Part shown: positions 54,304 through 64,000 of the stretch, piece after piece
How the letters are laid out: each line of letters opens with the position of its first letter
How positions within the stretch are numbered: position 1 is the stretch's first letter
Source of the DNA: Desulfobulbaceae bacterium
GTDB taxonomy: Bacteria > Desulfobacterota > Desulfobulbia > Desulfobulbales > Desulfocapsaceae
DNA: 64,000 nucleotides
Assembly (NCBI GenBank): GCA_009773475.1
Contig: WSXV01000004.1
Span: forward strand, 151,004 to 215,003
Reading direction: 5' to 3'
Made by a program: the position numbers and the translations under genes
The notes under the pieces: model-generated
What the model was told of the DNA's origin: nothing
The model's database searches: none
What the model saw: only the letters and a program-made list of their open reading frames with translations

Positions 54304-56241
54304 ATGGAACAATCACAACACATTCTTCTTGTCGACGATGAAATCCGTTTCGGTGAAACGCTCAAACAAATCCTCTCATTTTATGGATATCAGGTCACCA
54401 TCGCCACCAGCGGACTTGAGGCCATTTCTCTGCTCGACAATCACGCCTATGACCTCGCCCTTCTTGATGTTGAGTTGGCCGACATGTATGGTTATGAAGT
54501 CCTTGATTCATTGAAAGAAAATAATCGTTTTTTAATTCCGATCATGCTCACCGGCAACGGCACATTGGATACCGCTATTCAATCGTTGAGAAAAGGAGTG
54601 TATGATTATCTGAGTAAACCCGTCGATTCCGACCTGCTTCTTAAAACCATTGAAAAGGCACTCAAGCAAAAGCAACTGGAAAAAGCTCTCAGATCAAGCG
54701 AGGATCGTTTCAAGATTCTGGCAGATGCCTCCTGGGAAGGCATAGCCATCCACGACCATGGAATTCTTCTCGAAGCTAATCAACAATTTTTCAAGCTTTT
54801 TGGATATGAAAAAGAAGAGTTAATTCACACCAATATTCTCGAAAAGTTATTCCCTTCCCATTGCCTTATAGACCTGCACTCACGAATCATGAATGGTGAA
54901 GTGGGTTTCCATGAGTCCACAGGGCTCAAAAAAGATGGTACCTCTTTTCCCATTGAATCTAATAGCAGATATATGGAATACCACGACAAAATGGTCCGAG
55001 TCTGTGCCATCCGTGACATTTCAACACGAGTCAAAGCCGAACAGGAAAAGATCAAGCTTCTGGAAAAGCTGGCCATAGCCAATAAGATAGAGACACTTGG
55101 CTTGATGGCAGGTTCCATTGCCCATGACCTCAACAATATTTTATCCGGGATTGTCACCTATCCGGAAATTATCCTCGCCCAGATGGATCCCTCTGATAAA
55201 CACCGAAAATCCATCGAGTTTATTCGCGACACCGGAAAACGGGCCGCGGCGGTGGTCTCCGACCTGCTCACCGTCACCCGTGGTTCCAAAGCTCCTAAAA
55301 AAACATGCAGCCTGAACCAGCTTATCAGAAATCACCTTGAGACCATCGAACATCAAACGATCGCTTCCCGGTTTAAAGATGTACACATTGAAGCACATCT
55401 CGCCGACGACCTTTTAAACATGAACTGTTCAGACGTTCATATCAGCAAGGTTATCATGAACCTTATCAATAACGCCATGGAAGCCAGTGAACAAAACGGC
55501 GAAATCGTTTTGTCCACCAGCAACAAGATTCTGGATGCCCCTTTCAAAGGCTATGAAGATATCAATCCCGGCGCCTATGTAGTTTTCACCATCTCCGATA
55601 ACGGTTCTGGAATCCCGGAGCATGCACTCACCAAGATTTTCGAACCATTTTACTCAAAAAAGAAAATGGGCAGAAGCGGCACAGGGCTTGGCCTGGCCAT
55701 AGTCTGGAGTACTGTGCATGATCACAACGGCTACATTTCGGTTCGCAGTAATGAAAAGGGCACAACATTCGATCTCTTTTTTCCGGCCAGTAATAAAAAA
55801 GCTGACATCATCCCCGCCGGTATCTCCATAAACGCCTACAAGGGGCATGGAGAGACCGTGCTCATTGTGGATGACCAGGAAAATCAACGGGATATTGCTT
55901 ATAATCTGCTGAACGAGTTAAATTATCAGGCCTTTGCAGTCAGCAGTGGAGAAGAAGCCGTCGCCTACCTTCAGCAGAATAAGGCTGATCTGGTTCTACT
56001 CGACATGATTATGGAGCCCGGAATTAACGGCCGAGAAACCTACGAGCAGATCCTCAGTATCAATCCCACCCAAAAGGCTATTATTGCCAGCGGCTTTTCA
56101 GAAGACGAAGAAGTGGGAAAAATCAATCGACTCGGTGACATTCAATTTATCAGAAAGCCCTATGGCATAGATCAAATTGGAATTGCCATATTACAGACTT
56201 TACGCAGCGACGGCCCACATAAAATTATTTTGGAAAATTAG
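54304..56241 (+). CDS. Hybrid kinase REC-PAS-HisKA-HATPase-REC
   Basis: 645 aa, soluble. The first receiver (residues about 5-120) has DDE, phospho-Asp in LALLDVELADMYG, Thr in MLTG and Lys in LSKPVD. A PAS domain follows (about 140-255), then HisKA GSIAHDLNNILSGIV, HATPase_c (NLINNAMEAS, SDNGSGIP, SGTGLGLAIV) and a second complete receiver (LVLLDMIMEPGINGRE). An AGGAAGG site precedes the ATG. It follows the HDOD kinase by 215 bp, so the two may form one pathway. Confidence 0.93.
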   Translation: MEQSQHILLVDDEIRFGETLKQILSFYGYQVTIATSGLEAISLLDNHAYDLALLDVELADMYGYEVLDSLKENNRFLIPIMLTGNGTLDTAIQSLRKGVYDYLSKPVDSDLLLKTIEKALKQKQLEKALRSSEDRFKILADASWEGIAIHDHGILLEANQQFFKLFGYEKEELIHTNILEKLFPSHCLIDLHSRIMNGEVGFHESTGLKKDGTSFPIESNSRYMEYHDKMVRVCAIRDISTRVKAEQEKIKLLEKLAIANKIETLGLMAGSIAHDLNNILSGIVTYPEIILAQMDPSDKHRKSIEFIRDTGKRAAAVVSDLLTVTRGSKAPKKTCSLNQLIRNHLETIEHQTIASRFKDVHIEAHLADDLLNMNCSDVHISKVIMNLINNAMEASEQNGEIVLSTSNKILDAPFKGYEDINPGAYVVFTISDNGSGIPEHALTKIFEPFYSKKKMGRSGTGLGLAIVWSTVHDHNGYISVRSNEKGTTFDLFFPASNKKADIIPAGISINAYKGHGETVLIVDDQENQRDIAYNLLNELNYQAFAVSSGEEAVAYLQQNKADLVLLDMIMEPGINGRETYEQILSINPTQKAIIASGFSEDEEVGKINRLGDIQFIRKPYGIDQIGIAILQTLRSDGPHKIILEN

Positions 56242-56304
56242 TGGATTGACACAAACATTCAGTTTCCCTTCGCAACTGTTTGCTGCCCCTGATCCAGCCT
56301 CCCC

Positions 56305-57504
56305 ATGTCACAAACCGACACCTCCCATAGACTCTTATTTTCCATCCAGGATGCCCTCAACCTCGATGAGCAACGCCGCCTTTCCCCAGCTGCCAGCTTA
56401 AGCATTTATGCCCAGAGGAGAGAGGAAGAGGCCAGAAGAGGTCACCGCCAGGCTTATGCCCTGGACGCTGACCGCATCCTTCATTCCCGCGCTTACACCC
56501 GTTACATCGACAAGACCCAGGTCTTTTGTTTGATCGCCAATGATCACATCACGCACCGTGTTCTCCATGTCCAGCTTGTCTCCCGCATCGCTAGAACCAT
56601 AGGACGTTTTCTCCATCTCAATGAGGATCTCATTGAGGCCATAGCACTGGGCCACGACATCGGTCACCCTCCTTTTGGTCACGATGGCGAATCAATCCTG
56701 GCAAAACTCTGCGTTCGACATGGACTTCCGACCTTCCAGCACAACATCCAGTCCATACGCTTTCTCGATCAACTGGAGCGCAAGGGATCAGGCTGGAATC
56801 TGAGCCTACAGACTCTGGACGGCATCCTCTGCCACGATGGCGAGCTGCATGCACGGCACCTGTCGCCTTTGCCGATTTCTGACTTTGCTGATTTAGACCG
56901 GAAACTGCTGGCCAAGGCATCCAATCCAAAGCTCGACCTGCAACCGTCGACCATGGAGGGATGCGTAGTCCGCATGGCCGACACCATCGCCTATATTGGT
57001 CGTGACATTGAGGATGCAATTATCCTGGGCCTGATCAAACGAGATGATATCCCTGCTTCCTGCTGCGAGATACTAGGCGACAGCAACGGGGCCATCGTCT
57101 ATACCCTGGTCACCGACCTGATCGTCAACAGTAAGGTTACCGCCCCTGGATCAGTTAGCACAACAGAGCCAGATTATATTGGATTTAGCCCTACAATCGC
57201 AAACATCTTACAAGAACTTAAAGAATTTAATTACAAACACATCTATCTCAATCCCCAAACAAAAAGCCATCTCCCCCTCATTGCAAACTGCTATCAAGTC
57301 CTCTTTGAGCTCTACCTCCATGGCCTGGAAAATAATGGCGCAGGCCTGTCCCCTCCCCTTGACCTTGTCACCAGCATGGCCGAGTCCAGCTTACGCGATC
57401 AAACTCCGGCCACCATGGCTCGTGATTATATCGCCGGCATGACCGACGACTTTTTCCTCAAACAGGCCAAGGCTGCAGGCTGCCAAGTCCCCAAGAAGCA
57501 ATGA
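56305..57504 (+). CDS. dgt: dGTP triphosphohydrolase-like HD protein
   Basis: 399 aa. HD-domain metal motifs: HRVLHVQLVSRIART (first His), LGHDIGHPPFGHDGE (HD), and later MADTIAYIGRDIEDA (Asp). It opens with a conserved RIL-HS-AYTR-IDKTQVF segment. It would cut dGTP to deoxyguanosine and triphosphate; other dNTP specificities occur in the family. 64 bp after the hybrid kinase on the same strand, no strong ribosome-binding site. Confidence 0.88.
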   Translation: MSQTDTSHRLLFSIQDALNLDEQRRLSPAASLSIYAQRREEEARRGHRQAYALDADRILHSRAYTRYIDKTQVFCLIANDHITHRVLHVQLVSRIARTIGRFLHLNEDLIEAIALGHDIGHPPFGHDGESILAKLCVRHGLPTFQHNIQSIRFLDQLERKGSGWNLSLQTLDGILCHDGELHARHLSPLPISDFADLDRKLLAKASNPKLDLQPSTMEGCVVRMADTIAYIGRDIEDAIILGLIKRDDIPASCCEILGDSNGAIVYTLVTDLIVNSKVTAPGSVSTTEPDYIGFSPTIANILQELKEFNYKHIYLNPQTKSHLPLIANCYQVLFELYLHGLENNGAGLSPPLDLVTSMAESSLRDQTPATMARDYIAGMTDDFFLKQAKAAGCQVPKKQ

Positions 57505-57632
57505 TTTTTTAAAAAATCCTGGAGGGGCTGAAAGTTGGCATCATCTGGGGCAACGGTGAAGTGCATACTTTCCAATGCCACTCCTCATTTATTTATACAA
57601 ACAATGGTAAAATTGTGGTAAATGGTTTCATC

Positions 57633-57663
57633 TTGTCACCCCACCTCAGTGGGATAATATAAT
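57633..57663 (+). promoter_or_regulatory. Promoter of tRNA-Arg
   Basis: TTGTCA (57633-57638) as -35 and, 16 bp later, TAATAT (57655-57660), overlapped by TATAAT at 57658. The tRNA begins 22 bp after these boxes, as expected for a sigma-70 tRNA promoter. A CCCAC/GTGGG inverted repeat fills the spacer. Confidence 0.6.
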
Positions 57664-57684
57664 ACCCCACCCCATACCAAATAT

Positions 57685-57761
57685 GCGCTCGTAGCTCAGC
57701 TGGATAGAGCACCGGACTTCGAATCCGGGTGTCGGCGGTTCGAATCCGTCCGGGCGCACCA
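57685..57761 (+). tRNA. tRNA-Arg (anticodon UCG)
   Basis: 77 nt cloverleaf: acceptor stem GCGCUCG with CGGGCGC (one U-G and no mismatch), D arm GCUC..GAGC, anticodon stem CCGGA/UCCGG with loop CUUCGAA giving UCG, T arm with GGUUCGAAUCC, and an encoded CCA end at 57759-57761. It decodes CGA and related arginine codons. Confidence 0.97.
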
Positions 57762-57769
57762 ATAAAATT

Positions 57770-57803
57770 AAGGGCTTACGATTAAAACCGTAAGCCCTTT
57801 TTT
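57770..57803 (+). terminator. Intrinsic terminator of tRNA-Arg
   Basis: AAGGGCTTACG pairs with CGTAAGCCCTT around ATTAAAAC, followed by a T tract, starting nine bases after the tRNA. It also faces the 3' end of the minus-strand hybrid kinase and could stop that transcript too (A tract on the opposite side). Confidence 0.93.
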
Positions 57804-57832
57804 ACTGCTCCGAGTCCATGTTTGTCCACATT

Positions 57833-60262
57833 TTAAGGAATGGACAAAGTATCCAGAACTTTCCGTACTTTGGCAGCCAAATCCATTAATGACATTGGTT
57901 TCTGGATGAACTCTACACCTTCGTCCAAAATGCCCTGATGGGTGATGACATCGGCTGTGTAGCCGGACATGAAAAGTTGTTTCATGCTCGGACAAAGGGC
58001 GGCGAGCTGAAGTGCCAGGTCCCGGCCATTCATCTCCGGCATAATAAGATCGGTCAGGAGCAGGTGAATTTCGCCCTGATGATCCTCGGCCATTCGCAAA
58101 GCCTCACCAGAGCCAGCCGCGCTGAGAACCGTGTAGCCCAGACTTTCCAGTAAACGCTTCACCATGACCAGGAGGATGGATTCGTCTTCAACCAGCAATA
58201 TGGTTTCACTGCCGCCTAAAAGAGTTTCAGCCTCACTTGAATCCTTTGTTTCGACAATGCCGGTTGTTTCACGGGGAATGAATATTTTGAAAGTTGTCCC
58301 ATTGCCCGGTTCGCTGTAGACGTTGATGAACCCACGATTCTGTTTCACGATTCCGTACACCGTGGCCAAGCCAAGACCGGTACCTTTGCCGATTTCCTTG
58401 GTGGTGAAAAAAGGCTCGAAAATCTGCTCGAGGGTGTTTTTGTCCATGCCGCAGCCGCTGTCGCTGACCGCTAGCATCACAAACGCACCAGGGGTGAATC
58501 CGACGTTCCTGTCGCAATACGCATCATTAAATATCACGTTTGCCGTCTCGATGGTGATTTTGCCCACCCCATCGATGGCATCTCGGCCATTGACGCACAA
58601 ATTAGCGAGGATCTGATCTAGCTGAGAAGGATCGATCTTGACCGGCCACACTTCATAGGCCGGCATCCAGGCCAAAGAGATGTTCTCTCCGATGAGATGC
58701 CGCAGCATCTTGAGCATGCTATCAACGGTCGTATTCAGGTCCAGTACCACTGGGGCAATCGCCTGTTTACGGGCGAAGGCCAGTAGTTGCCGGGTGATCT
58801 CGGCAGAGCGGCTGGCTGCTTCGAATATTTGCCGGAGGTCATTATGCAACGGGTCAGACGGAGCCACTTTTTTCAAAGCCATTCCCGTATACCCCAGGAT
58901 GACAGCGAGCATGTTATTGTAATCGTGGGCAACGCCTCCGGCCAGACGTCCTACGGATTCCATCTTTTGGGCCTGTTGGAATTGCTCCATCAAAACCAAC
59001 TCCGCGGTGATGTCCCGTTTGACGCCCACAAAGTTGATGATCTTCCCGGCGGCATCGAACACTGGAGAAATCGTGGCATCCTCTGTATATAATTTCCCGT
59101 CCTTGCGCTTGTTGATTATACGCCCATGCCAGATCTCGCCGCTGGTGATGGTTTCCCATAAATTTTGGTAAAAGGCCGTGTCCTGTTGGCCGCTCTTGAG
59201 GATGGCTGGAGTTTTCCCAATAACTTCTTTAGAGCTATAGCCGCTCACGGTTGTAAAGGCCGGATTGATATACTCAATATTCCCGGCTGGATCAGTGATG
59301 ATAATAATCTCGCCGGCCTGCTCGATGGCCGTGATCACTTTCTTAAGTTCAGCCTCTCTTGCCGTTCTTGTCTTAATCTCCACCTCCAGATCTTCCAGGA
59401 TATTGAGCGTTGCCTTCTGGCTCGTCTGGAGTTTAGTGTTCGCCTCCTGGAGAGCGCGGATGCTCAGTTTGCGTTCGGTGATATCCTGAAAAGAACCTTG
59501 TACCTTGATGATTTTCCCCTCTTCATTCTTTAATGCTTCGCCGGTCGTCCGCACCCAGACGCGCCTGCCGGTCCGGGTGATGATCTCCATTTCCTCGTCG
59601 TAAGGGATTCCTTGTTCGGCACAGTCGCTAAATACCTGTCTAATTCTGTCCTGCCATTCGGGGGCATAAAAACTGATTGCCTCGGTTACTCCCGGCACAT
59701 AACCGTGGGGCATTTCATGGATATCGGCAACCTCGTCCGACCAGACTGGGATATTCGTAGCCAAATCGACGCTCCAGCCTCCCAATTTGGCGTTAGTGCC
59801 TGCGATTCGGAGCAAAACATAATTGGCCAACAATGCTTCCTGTGCATTTTTGCGCAGTTTTTTTCCTTTTGCCTCATCAATGGCCCGTTTGATGGCAAAT
59901 GGCAGCCGCTCCGGCCTGTCTTTGAGCACATAGTCGACAGCGCCCAATTTCAACAGCTCGATAGCCGTTTCTTCACCGATAGTACCGGATACGCAAATTA
60001 AAGGGACTTCCGGGCATGTCTCATTGCTTATCCGCAGGGCGCCGAAGGCGTCAAAGCCAGGGAGCTTGAAATCAGACAGTATTATGTCGTATTGGTTTTC
60101 ACGGAGAGCAGCTATAAACGCATCTTCCGTTTCAACCCAGGTTATTTGCACGGTCAATCCGACATCATGCAATTGCTCGCTGATAAGTTCAAAGTCCCGT
60201 GCAGAGTCTTCAAGCACAAGAATCTTAAGAACATCACCCTGGGCATTCGTATCTGTTTCCAT
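57833..60262 (-). CDS. Hybrid kinase REC-PAS-PAS-HisKA-HATPase-REC
   Basis: 809 aa, soluble. An N-terminal receiver ([16 protein letters not shown]; Asp in [12 protein letters not shown]) leads to a first PAS (about 150-270), a coiled coil, and a second PAS (about 305-420). HisKA has [17 protein letters not shown], the ATPase has [21 protein letters not shown] and [13 protein letters not shown], and the C-terminal receiver has [13 protein letters not shown]. It lies three bases after the Rcp1-like gene, last in a three-gene operon. No DNA-binding output domain is present. Confidence 0.92.
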   Translation of the reverse strand: METDTNAQGDVLKILVLEDSARDFELISEQLHDVGLTVQITWVETEDAFIAALRENQYDIILSDFKLPGFDAFGALRISNETCPEVPLICVSGTIGEETAIELLKLGAVDYVLKDRPERLPFAIKRAIDEAKGKKLRKNAQEALLANYVLLRIAGTNAKLGGWSVDLATNIPVWSDEVADIHEMPHGYVPGVTEAISFYAPEWQDRIRQVFSDCAEQGIPYDEEMEIITRTGRRVWVRTTGEALKNEEGKIIKVQGSFQDITERKLSIRALQEANTKLQTSQKATLNILEDLEVEIKTRTAREAELKKVITAIEQAGEIIIITDPAGNIEYINPAFTTVSGYSSKEVIGKTPAILKSGQQDTAFYQNLWETITSGEIWHGRIINKRKDGKLYTEDATISPVFDAAGKIINFVGVKRDITAELVLMEQFQQAQKMESVGRLAGGVAHDYNNMLAVILGYTGMALKKVAPSDPLHNDLRQIFEAASRSAEITRQLLAFARKQAIAPVVLDLNTTVDSMLKMLRHLIGENISLAWMPAYEVWPVKIDPSQLDQILANLCVNGRDAIDGVGKITIETANVIFNDAYCDRNVGFTPGAFVMLAVSDSGCGMDKNTLEQIFEPFFTTKEIGKGTGLGLATVYGIVKQNRGFINVYSEPGNGTTFKIFIPRETTGIVETKDSSEAETLLGGSETILLVEDESILLVMVKRLLESLGYTVLSAAGSGEALRMAEDHQGEIHLLLTDLIMPEMNGRDLALQLAALCPSMKQLFMSGYTADVITHQGILDEGVEFIQKPMSLMDLAAKVRKVLDTLSIP

Positions 60263-60265
60263 AGC

Positions 60266-60706
60266 CTATTCCTTTATTGGGTGTTCATTCAGCAGGGCCC
60301 AGAAAATACCGATGTGTTGAACGGCATCGATAAAATCCTTGAAGTTGACTGGCTTTACCACATAGGCGTTGACGCCGAGCTCATAACACTTTTTTAGATC
60401 TGGTTCCTCGCGGGATGAAGTCAGCATGACCACCGGAAGCATCTTGAAATGGTCATCGCTGCGAATGGACCGAAGGACTTCGATGCCGTCCATGCGGGGC
60501 ATTTTAATATCCAGCAGCAGCACGGCGGGCATGCCCTTTTTGCGCTCTTTGTATTTCCCTTCATAACGGAGGTACTCCATGACTTCCACACCATCATTCA
60601 CAACAGCAACGTTGTTTGCCAGGTTATGCTCGGTCAGGGCCTCAATGGTCAACTCGACATCATTGGGATTGTCTTCGGCCAGCAGGATAGTTTTCAACTC
60701 AATCAT
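60266..60706 (-). CDS. Rcp1-like single-domain response regulator
   Basis: 146 aa. It is a stand-alone receiver of the Rcp1 type, with LLAEDNPNDVELTIEAL, phospho-Asp in VLLLDIKMPRMDG, Thr in MLTSSREEPD and Lys in YVVKPVNF. The loop after helix 1 and the extended C-terminus are usual for partners of phytochrome-like kinases. Its ATG overlaps the kinase stop by four bases. It probably relays phosphate between the membrane kinase and the hybrid kinase. Confidence 0.93.
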   Translation of the reverse strand: MIELKTILLAEDNPNDVELTIEALTEHNLANNVAVVNDGVEVMEYLRYEGKYKERKKGMPAVLLLDIKMPRMDGIEVLRSIRSDDHFKMLPVVMLTSSREEPDLKKCYELGVNAYVVKPVNFKDFIDAVQHIGIFWALLNEHPIKE

Positions 60707-63700
60707 GATTTGTCTCCTTCGCTATGGGGCTCACAAGGTATCGTAAAATAAAAGGTAGCACCTCTGTCTAACTGGGCTTCGGCCCAGACTTGGCCCGCAT
60801 GCTTGTGAATAATGCGCTGCACATTGGCAAGCCCGATGCCGGTGCCTTCAAATTGGGTCGAGGAGTGCAGCCGCTGAAACACGCCAAACAGCTTATGCGC
60901 ATATTGCATATCAAAGCCGACACCATTGTCGCGAACAAAGAATACCCAATGGTCGGACTCCTGGGTGACCCCGACCTCTATTTCGGCTGTATCTTTATTG
61001 CGTGTAAATTTAACAGCGTTATCCAGCAAGTTTATCCAGACTTGTTTAAGCAGGGAATAATCGCCAAACACTTTAGGCAGTTCCGCAATGGTCCAGGATA
61101 TGTTTCTGTTTATTATATCCGGTTTAATTTTTTCAAGCACCTCCTTAACCAAAACATTCATATCCATGGCCACTTTGCGCATCTCCTGCCTGCCTGTTCT
61201 GGAGAACTGCAACAAGTCATCGATAAGCGTTCCCATCTGTTTCGAGGAATCGGTAATCGTATCCAGGTAGTGTTTGGCTTTATCGGGCAGGGCCTCTCCA
61301 AACCGATTGTTCAGCAAATCGACGTAGCCATTGATATATCGTAACGGTGCTCGCAGGTCGTGCGAAACAGAGTAAGAGAAAGCCTCAAGCTCCTTATTGG
61401 CTGCTTCGAGCTGGGCAGTGCGCTCGACCACCCGTTGTTCGAGTTCGGCGTTCAGGCGGTGGATTTGCTGGCCCATCTGCTCTGCCCGTTCGCGCGCCTC
61501 AATGGCATCCGTCATCATGTTGAGCGCCGCTTTGCGGGATTGGCGCTGGGCTTCTTCGGCCTGTTTGCGATCGGTTATGTCAGCGAAGGTAACAACAACC
61601 TGCCGCAACGTGCCATCTCCAGCGGTATCCGGATAGGAGCTGTATTGTACCCAGACAGGCTCAGCCAGATCAGGGCGACGAATCCCCAGAATCTGATTGA
61701 CGATCGGCCCGCCTGACGACAGCACCCGATTGACCGGATATTCTGCCAGCGGCAATGTCATGCCGTTTTCCCGAAGAAAGTACCATACTGGATCTATTGC
61801 CTTTTTCCCGTACATCTGGTCTTTAGTAAGGCCGAGGAGGGTTGAAGCCATGGGGTTTGAGAAAATAATTGAGGAATCCGGGGCATGGACAACCACGCCG
61901 GAGGAAAGATTGGTCAACAGGGTACGGAACTTCTCCTCGCTCTCCCGCAGCGCCTGCTCCGCCTGCCTGCTCTCCGTAATGTCGATAGTGTAACCGGCCA
62001 GGAGGGTTCTAGTCCCCACGATGAGCGGGAACTTGATGCTGGTGTAGCTTCTGCCGTTCAATTCCTCATCCAACCTCAGAATTTCGCCACTGGTGATGAT
62101 CGCCCAATCGTCGGCGGTTATCTTCGCCGCCATGTCGGCAGGGAAGAGTTCATCCATGGTCTTGCCCGCCATGTCCGAACCGCTGATGCCGATCATCTCT
62201 TGGAAGTTGTCGCTGGCGCGCATTACGCGGCTCTCGGTGGGCGTCACCGACTTGATATAGGCAAATATGGGAGAGTTGCGCACGAACAGTTCAAGCAGGG
62301 CGCTGCTCTCCTGCTGCGCCGTCCCAGCCAATGCCCTTTCCAGATAGAAGCTGACGCACTGCTGCCGCCAGAGCAGCATTACACAGACTCCTGAAGAGAA
62401 GATCAGGAAGCCGATCAGCACGATCACCTGCCGGAATTGCGTGCGCAGCGGCGCATACACCTCGGCGGCATCCCGGCGGGCCACCAGACTCCAGGGTGAA
62501 TCCGGGACAGCACGTACAGCAGCCAATACCGACACGCCACGGTAGTCAATGCCTTCGACGATCCCTTCCTGCCCCAGAGCGGCCTTCACCGCAGGCATGG
62601 TGGTGTTGTCCAGCGAACTGCGGAGGGTGAGCGCAGTGTTCTTTTGAAACCGGAGTTCGTTGAGGAAGATGGCCTCGTTCCCTTCCCGGCGGACGAGCTG
62701 CGTCTCTGCCGTCGCACTAGGCACGGGCCAGCGGCTGAGGAACGGATAGAGATAGGTGGTGGGATCAATCCGCAGAACGATCACGCCCAATGGCCGGTTG
62801 CCGTCCGCTTCGTCGTGGATCGGAACCACAACACGCAGATGGATCGGTTGGTCGGGTGCGTCGCGATGAAAGTCGAAGAATGCCATCCGGCCTGATCGCA
62901 GGACCGCTGCAATATTCTTTGACAAATGAACACACATTGGGTCCGACGTGGCTTGGGTAGCCAGCCGTTCAGAGCCCTGAGCATCCAGCAGGGAAACCCT
63001 GTCATACTGATAGTGTACCTGGACATTGCCGAGCCAGGCCTGCAGCTGCCGCTGCGCGTCCACGTCCGCCTGTGATTCGAGGAAACGGCGCACCAGTTGG
63101 GTAAAAGCGGGATTATTGTTGAGTATGGCGGCATCCGCCAGCCGCTCCTTACGATATTGCTCCAGTTGTCCGATTTTTAATTCTGCGATGGCGGCAAGCT
63201 GCTGTTCGACTTCAGTGCGGAATTGCCGCTCGTAGTTCCGGTAATAGAAGGTCCCGAAGGCAATGAAGCAGATAGTCAACGAAATAAAGACCAGGACAAA
63301 CTTAAAGCCGGTGCCGACATCTGCTTGCTCAATGGACTGAGCCGGCGAAGCTGACTCCGGCCTGGTGGCCAGCAGCAGCGCCACGCCCAGGGCCGCAAAC
63401 ACCGTCGCCGTGGGCAGCGCCATCATCGTCAAGCCTAACCAGCCATAGGTGCGGAGGGCTGGGGCAAAGTAGGACAGGATTTCAATCAGCGCCATGGTAG
63501 TTATCGCTGCACCGACAATGACGGTTGCGCCCAACGCCCTGTTTGTCCGACTCGGACGGCGGGCGAACTCCCATCCCACGGCGAACAACACGAAACAAAG
63601 CGCCGTGTCCGGCGCCATGCGCCCTGGATGCGAAGTGCCCACCGTGCCAGCCGGTTCGGGGAAGAGCCATTGGTCGAAGCCGGGATTCCAGCCGAAGGCG

Positions 63701-63978
63701 TATTCGCACAGCGAGAGCAGTCCGATCAGCCCGGCGAAGAGAGCACAGAACCGGGAGAGGAGGGTGGAGGGTTGTGTGCCATTGGTTGAGGAGGCCAGCA
63801 ACGTGATCCCCGTCAGGATAAAGGCGACCGCAGTGTTGGGTTTCATGGAGACCCAGCCCGGCAGCACACTTTTCAGTGCAGCAATATCCAGCGCCCAACC
63901 AAACAGGACTATGCCGCCGACCAACGCTGCCAAAGCGCCGGCGCAAAGCGCGCTGCTACGCTGCTTGAGCGGGGTCAT
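60703..63978 (-). CDS. Membrane PAS sensor histidine kinase
   Basis: 1091 aa. Six membrane helices (residues about 10-210, MASE-like) are followed by a seventh at about 227-250, a dCACHE-type periplasmic domain (about 255-515) and an eighth at about 517-540. Two PAS domains (about 560-680 and 690-820), a coiled coil, HisKA with SYSVSHDLRAPLRYINGY, and HATPase_c with NLLDNAVKFT, RDNGVGFD and GTGIGLANV complete it. The kinase core resembles that of phytochromes, but there is no GAF/PHY. The ATG follows GGAGGTGG. The N-terminal half is much richer in GC than the C-terminal half. Confidence 0.92.
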   Translation of the reverse strand: MTPLKQRSSALCAGALAALVGGIVLFGWALDIAALKSVLPGWVSMKPNTAVAFILTGITLLASSTNGTQPSTLLSRFCALFAGLIGLLSLCEYAFGWNPGFDQWLFPEPAGTVGTSHPGRMAPDTALCFVLFAVGWEFARRPSRTNRALGATVIVGAAITTMALIEILSYFAPALRTYGWLGLTMMALPTATVFAALGVALLLATRPESASPAQSIEQADVGTGFKFVLVFISLTICFIAFGTFYYRNYERQFRTEVEQQLAAIAELKIGQLEQYRKERLADAAILNNNPAFTQLVRRFLESQADVDAQRQLQAWLGNVQVHYQYDRVSLLDAQGSERLATQATSDPMCVHLSKNIAAVLRSGRMAFFDFHRDAPDQPIHLRVVVPIHDEADGNRPLGVIVLRIDPTTYLYPFLSRWPVPSATAETQLVRREGNEAIFLNELRFQKNTALTLRSSLDNTTMPAVKAALGQEGIVEGIDYRGVSVLAAVRAVPDSPWSLVARRDAAEVYAPLRTQFRQVIVLIGFLIFSSGVCVMLLWRQQCVSFYLERALAGTAQQESSALLELFVRNSPIFAYIKSVTPTESRVMRASDNFQEMIGISGSDMAGKTMDELFPADMAAKITADDWAIITSGEILRLDEELNGRSYTSIKFPLIVGTRTLLAGYTIDITESRQAEQALRESEEKFRTLLTNLSSGVVVHAPDSSIIFSNPMASTLLGLTKDQMYGKKAIDPVWYFLRENGMTLPLAEYPVNRVLSSGGPIVNQILGIRRPDLAEPVWVQYSSYPDTAGDGTLRQVVVTFADITDRKQAEEAQRQSRKAALNMMTDAIEARERAEQMGQQIHRLNAELEQRVVERTAQLEAANKELEAFSYSVSHDLRAPLRYINGYVDLLNNRFGEALPDKAKHYLDTITDSSKQMGTLIDDLLQFSRTGRQEMRKVAMDMNVLVKEVLEKIKPDIINRNISWTIAELPKVFGDYSLLKQVWINLLDNAVKFTRNKDTAEIEVGVTQESDHWVFFVRDNGVGFDMQYAHKLFGVFQRLHSSTQFEGTGIGLANVQRIIHKHAGQVWAEAQLDRGATFYFTIPCEPHSEGDKS

Positions 63979-64000
63979 GAGCCACCTCCTTCCGGTACCG

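Overview
The window looks like chromosome of a Gram-negative, LPS-bearing, signalling-rich bacterium, most likely from the Desulfobulbales / Desulfobacterota (the former sulfate-reducing Deltaproteobacteria). This is inferred from gene style and content: a hidden selenocysteine gene, many PAS histidine kinases, paired EAL-HDOD proteins, a DtxR-type regulator, a spore-photolyase-like radical SAM protein and LPS heptose genes. No rRNA, CRISPR array, transposase, integrase or phage gene was seen.

Layout. 0.1-9.5 kb (+): dnaE, a membrane diguanylate cyclase, a PpsR-type kinase/phosphorylase, an alpha/beta hydrolase, a solute-binding lipoprotein and a dCMP deaminase-family protein. 9.6-16.5 kb (-): a tightly packed envelope/cofactor operon (waaF, gmhB, two unknown proteins, thiL) downstream of a YcaO-TPR protein. 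16.5-21.3 kb (-): twin EAL-HDOD proteins, tsaE and an orphan YejA-like binding protein. 21.5-26.4 kb (+): leuC, leuD, a repeat- and hairpin-rich spacer, and a GH17-GT2 beta-glucan synthase-like fusion. 26.5-29.2 kb (-): fbp and pepA. 29.5-38.1 kb (+): a CNNM/CBS membrane protein, then a sensory cluster of a PAS kinase, an oxyanion-type binding lipoprotein, a membrane hybrid kinase split by a frameshift, and an HD-GYP response regulator. 38-42 kb (-): a DnaJ/CbpA protein, ssb, a SplB-like radical SAM protein and a glycosyltransferase. 42.2-45.3 kb (+): RNase G and an M23 peptidase. 45.3-50.6 kb (-): a 5'-nucleotidase-family lipoprotein, mntP, a PP-loop thiouridylase-like protein and recN. 50.7-57.5 kb: a DtxR regulator, a SelW-like selenoprotein on the minus strand, two sensor kinases and a dGTPase-like protein. 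57.7 kb: tRNA-Arg(UCG) with promoter and terminator. 57.8-64 kb (-): a three-gene two-component operon (membrane kinase, Rcp1-like receiver, hybrid kinase).

Most notable points. (1) A 72-residue SelW/Rdx-family selenoprotein at 51285-51503 (minus) has an in-frame TGA in its CxxU motif and a SECIS-like hairpin just downstream; ordinary ORF calling misses it. (2) A sensor kinase is interrupted at an 8-A run (34400-34407), and a -1 shift there recreates the missing second membrane segment. (3) The leuD-glucan synthase spacer holds two long hairpins, three 21-bp direct repeats and a 17-bp near-palindrome that recurs exactly upstream of dnaJ. (4) The last kinase gene is a base-composition mosaic. 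Signalling through c-di-GMP (one GGDEF, one HD-GYP, two degenerate EAL-HDOD) and phosphorelay dominates the accessory content; the rest is housekeeping.
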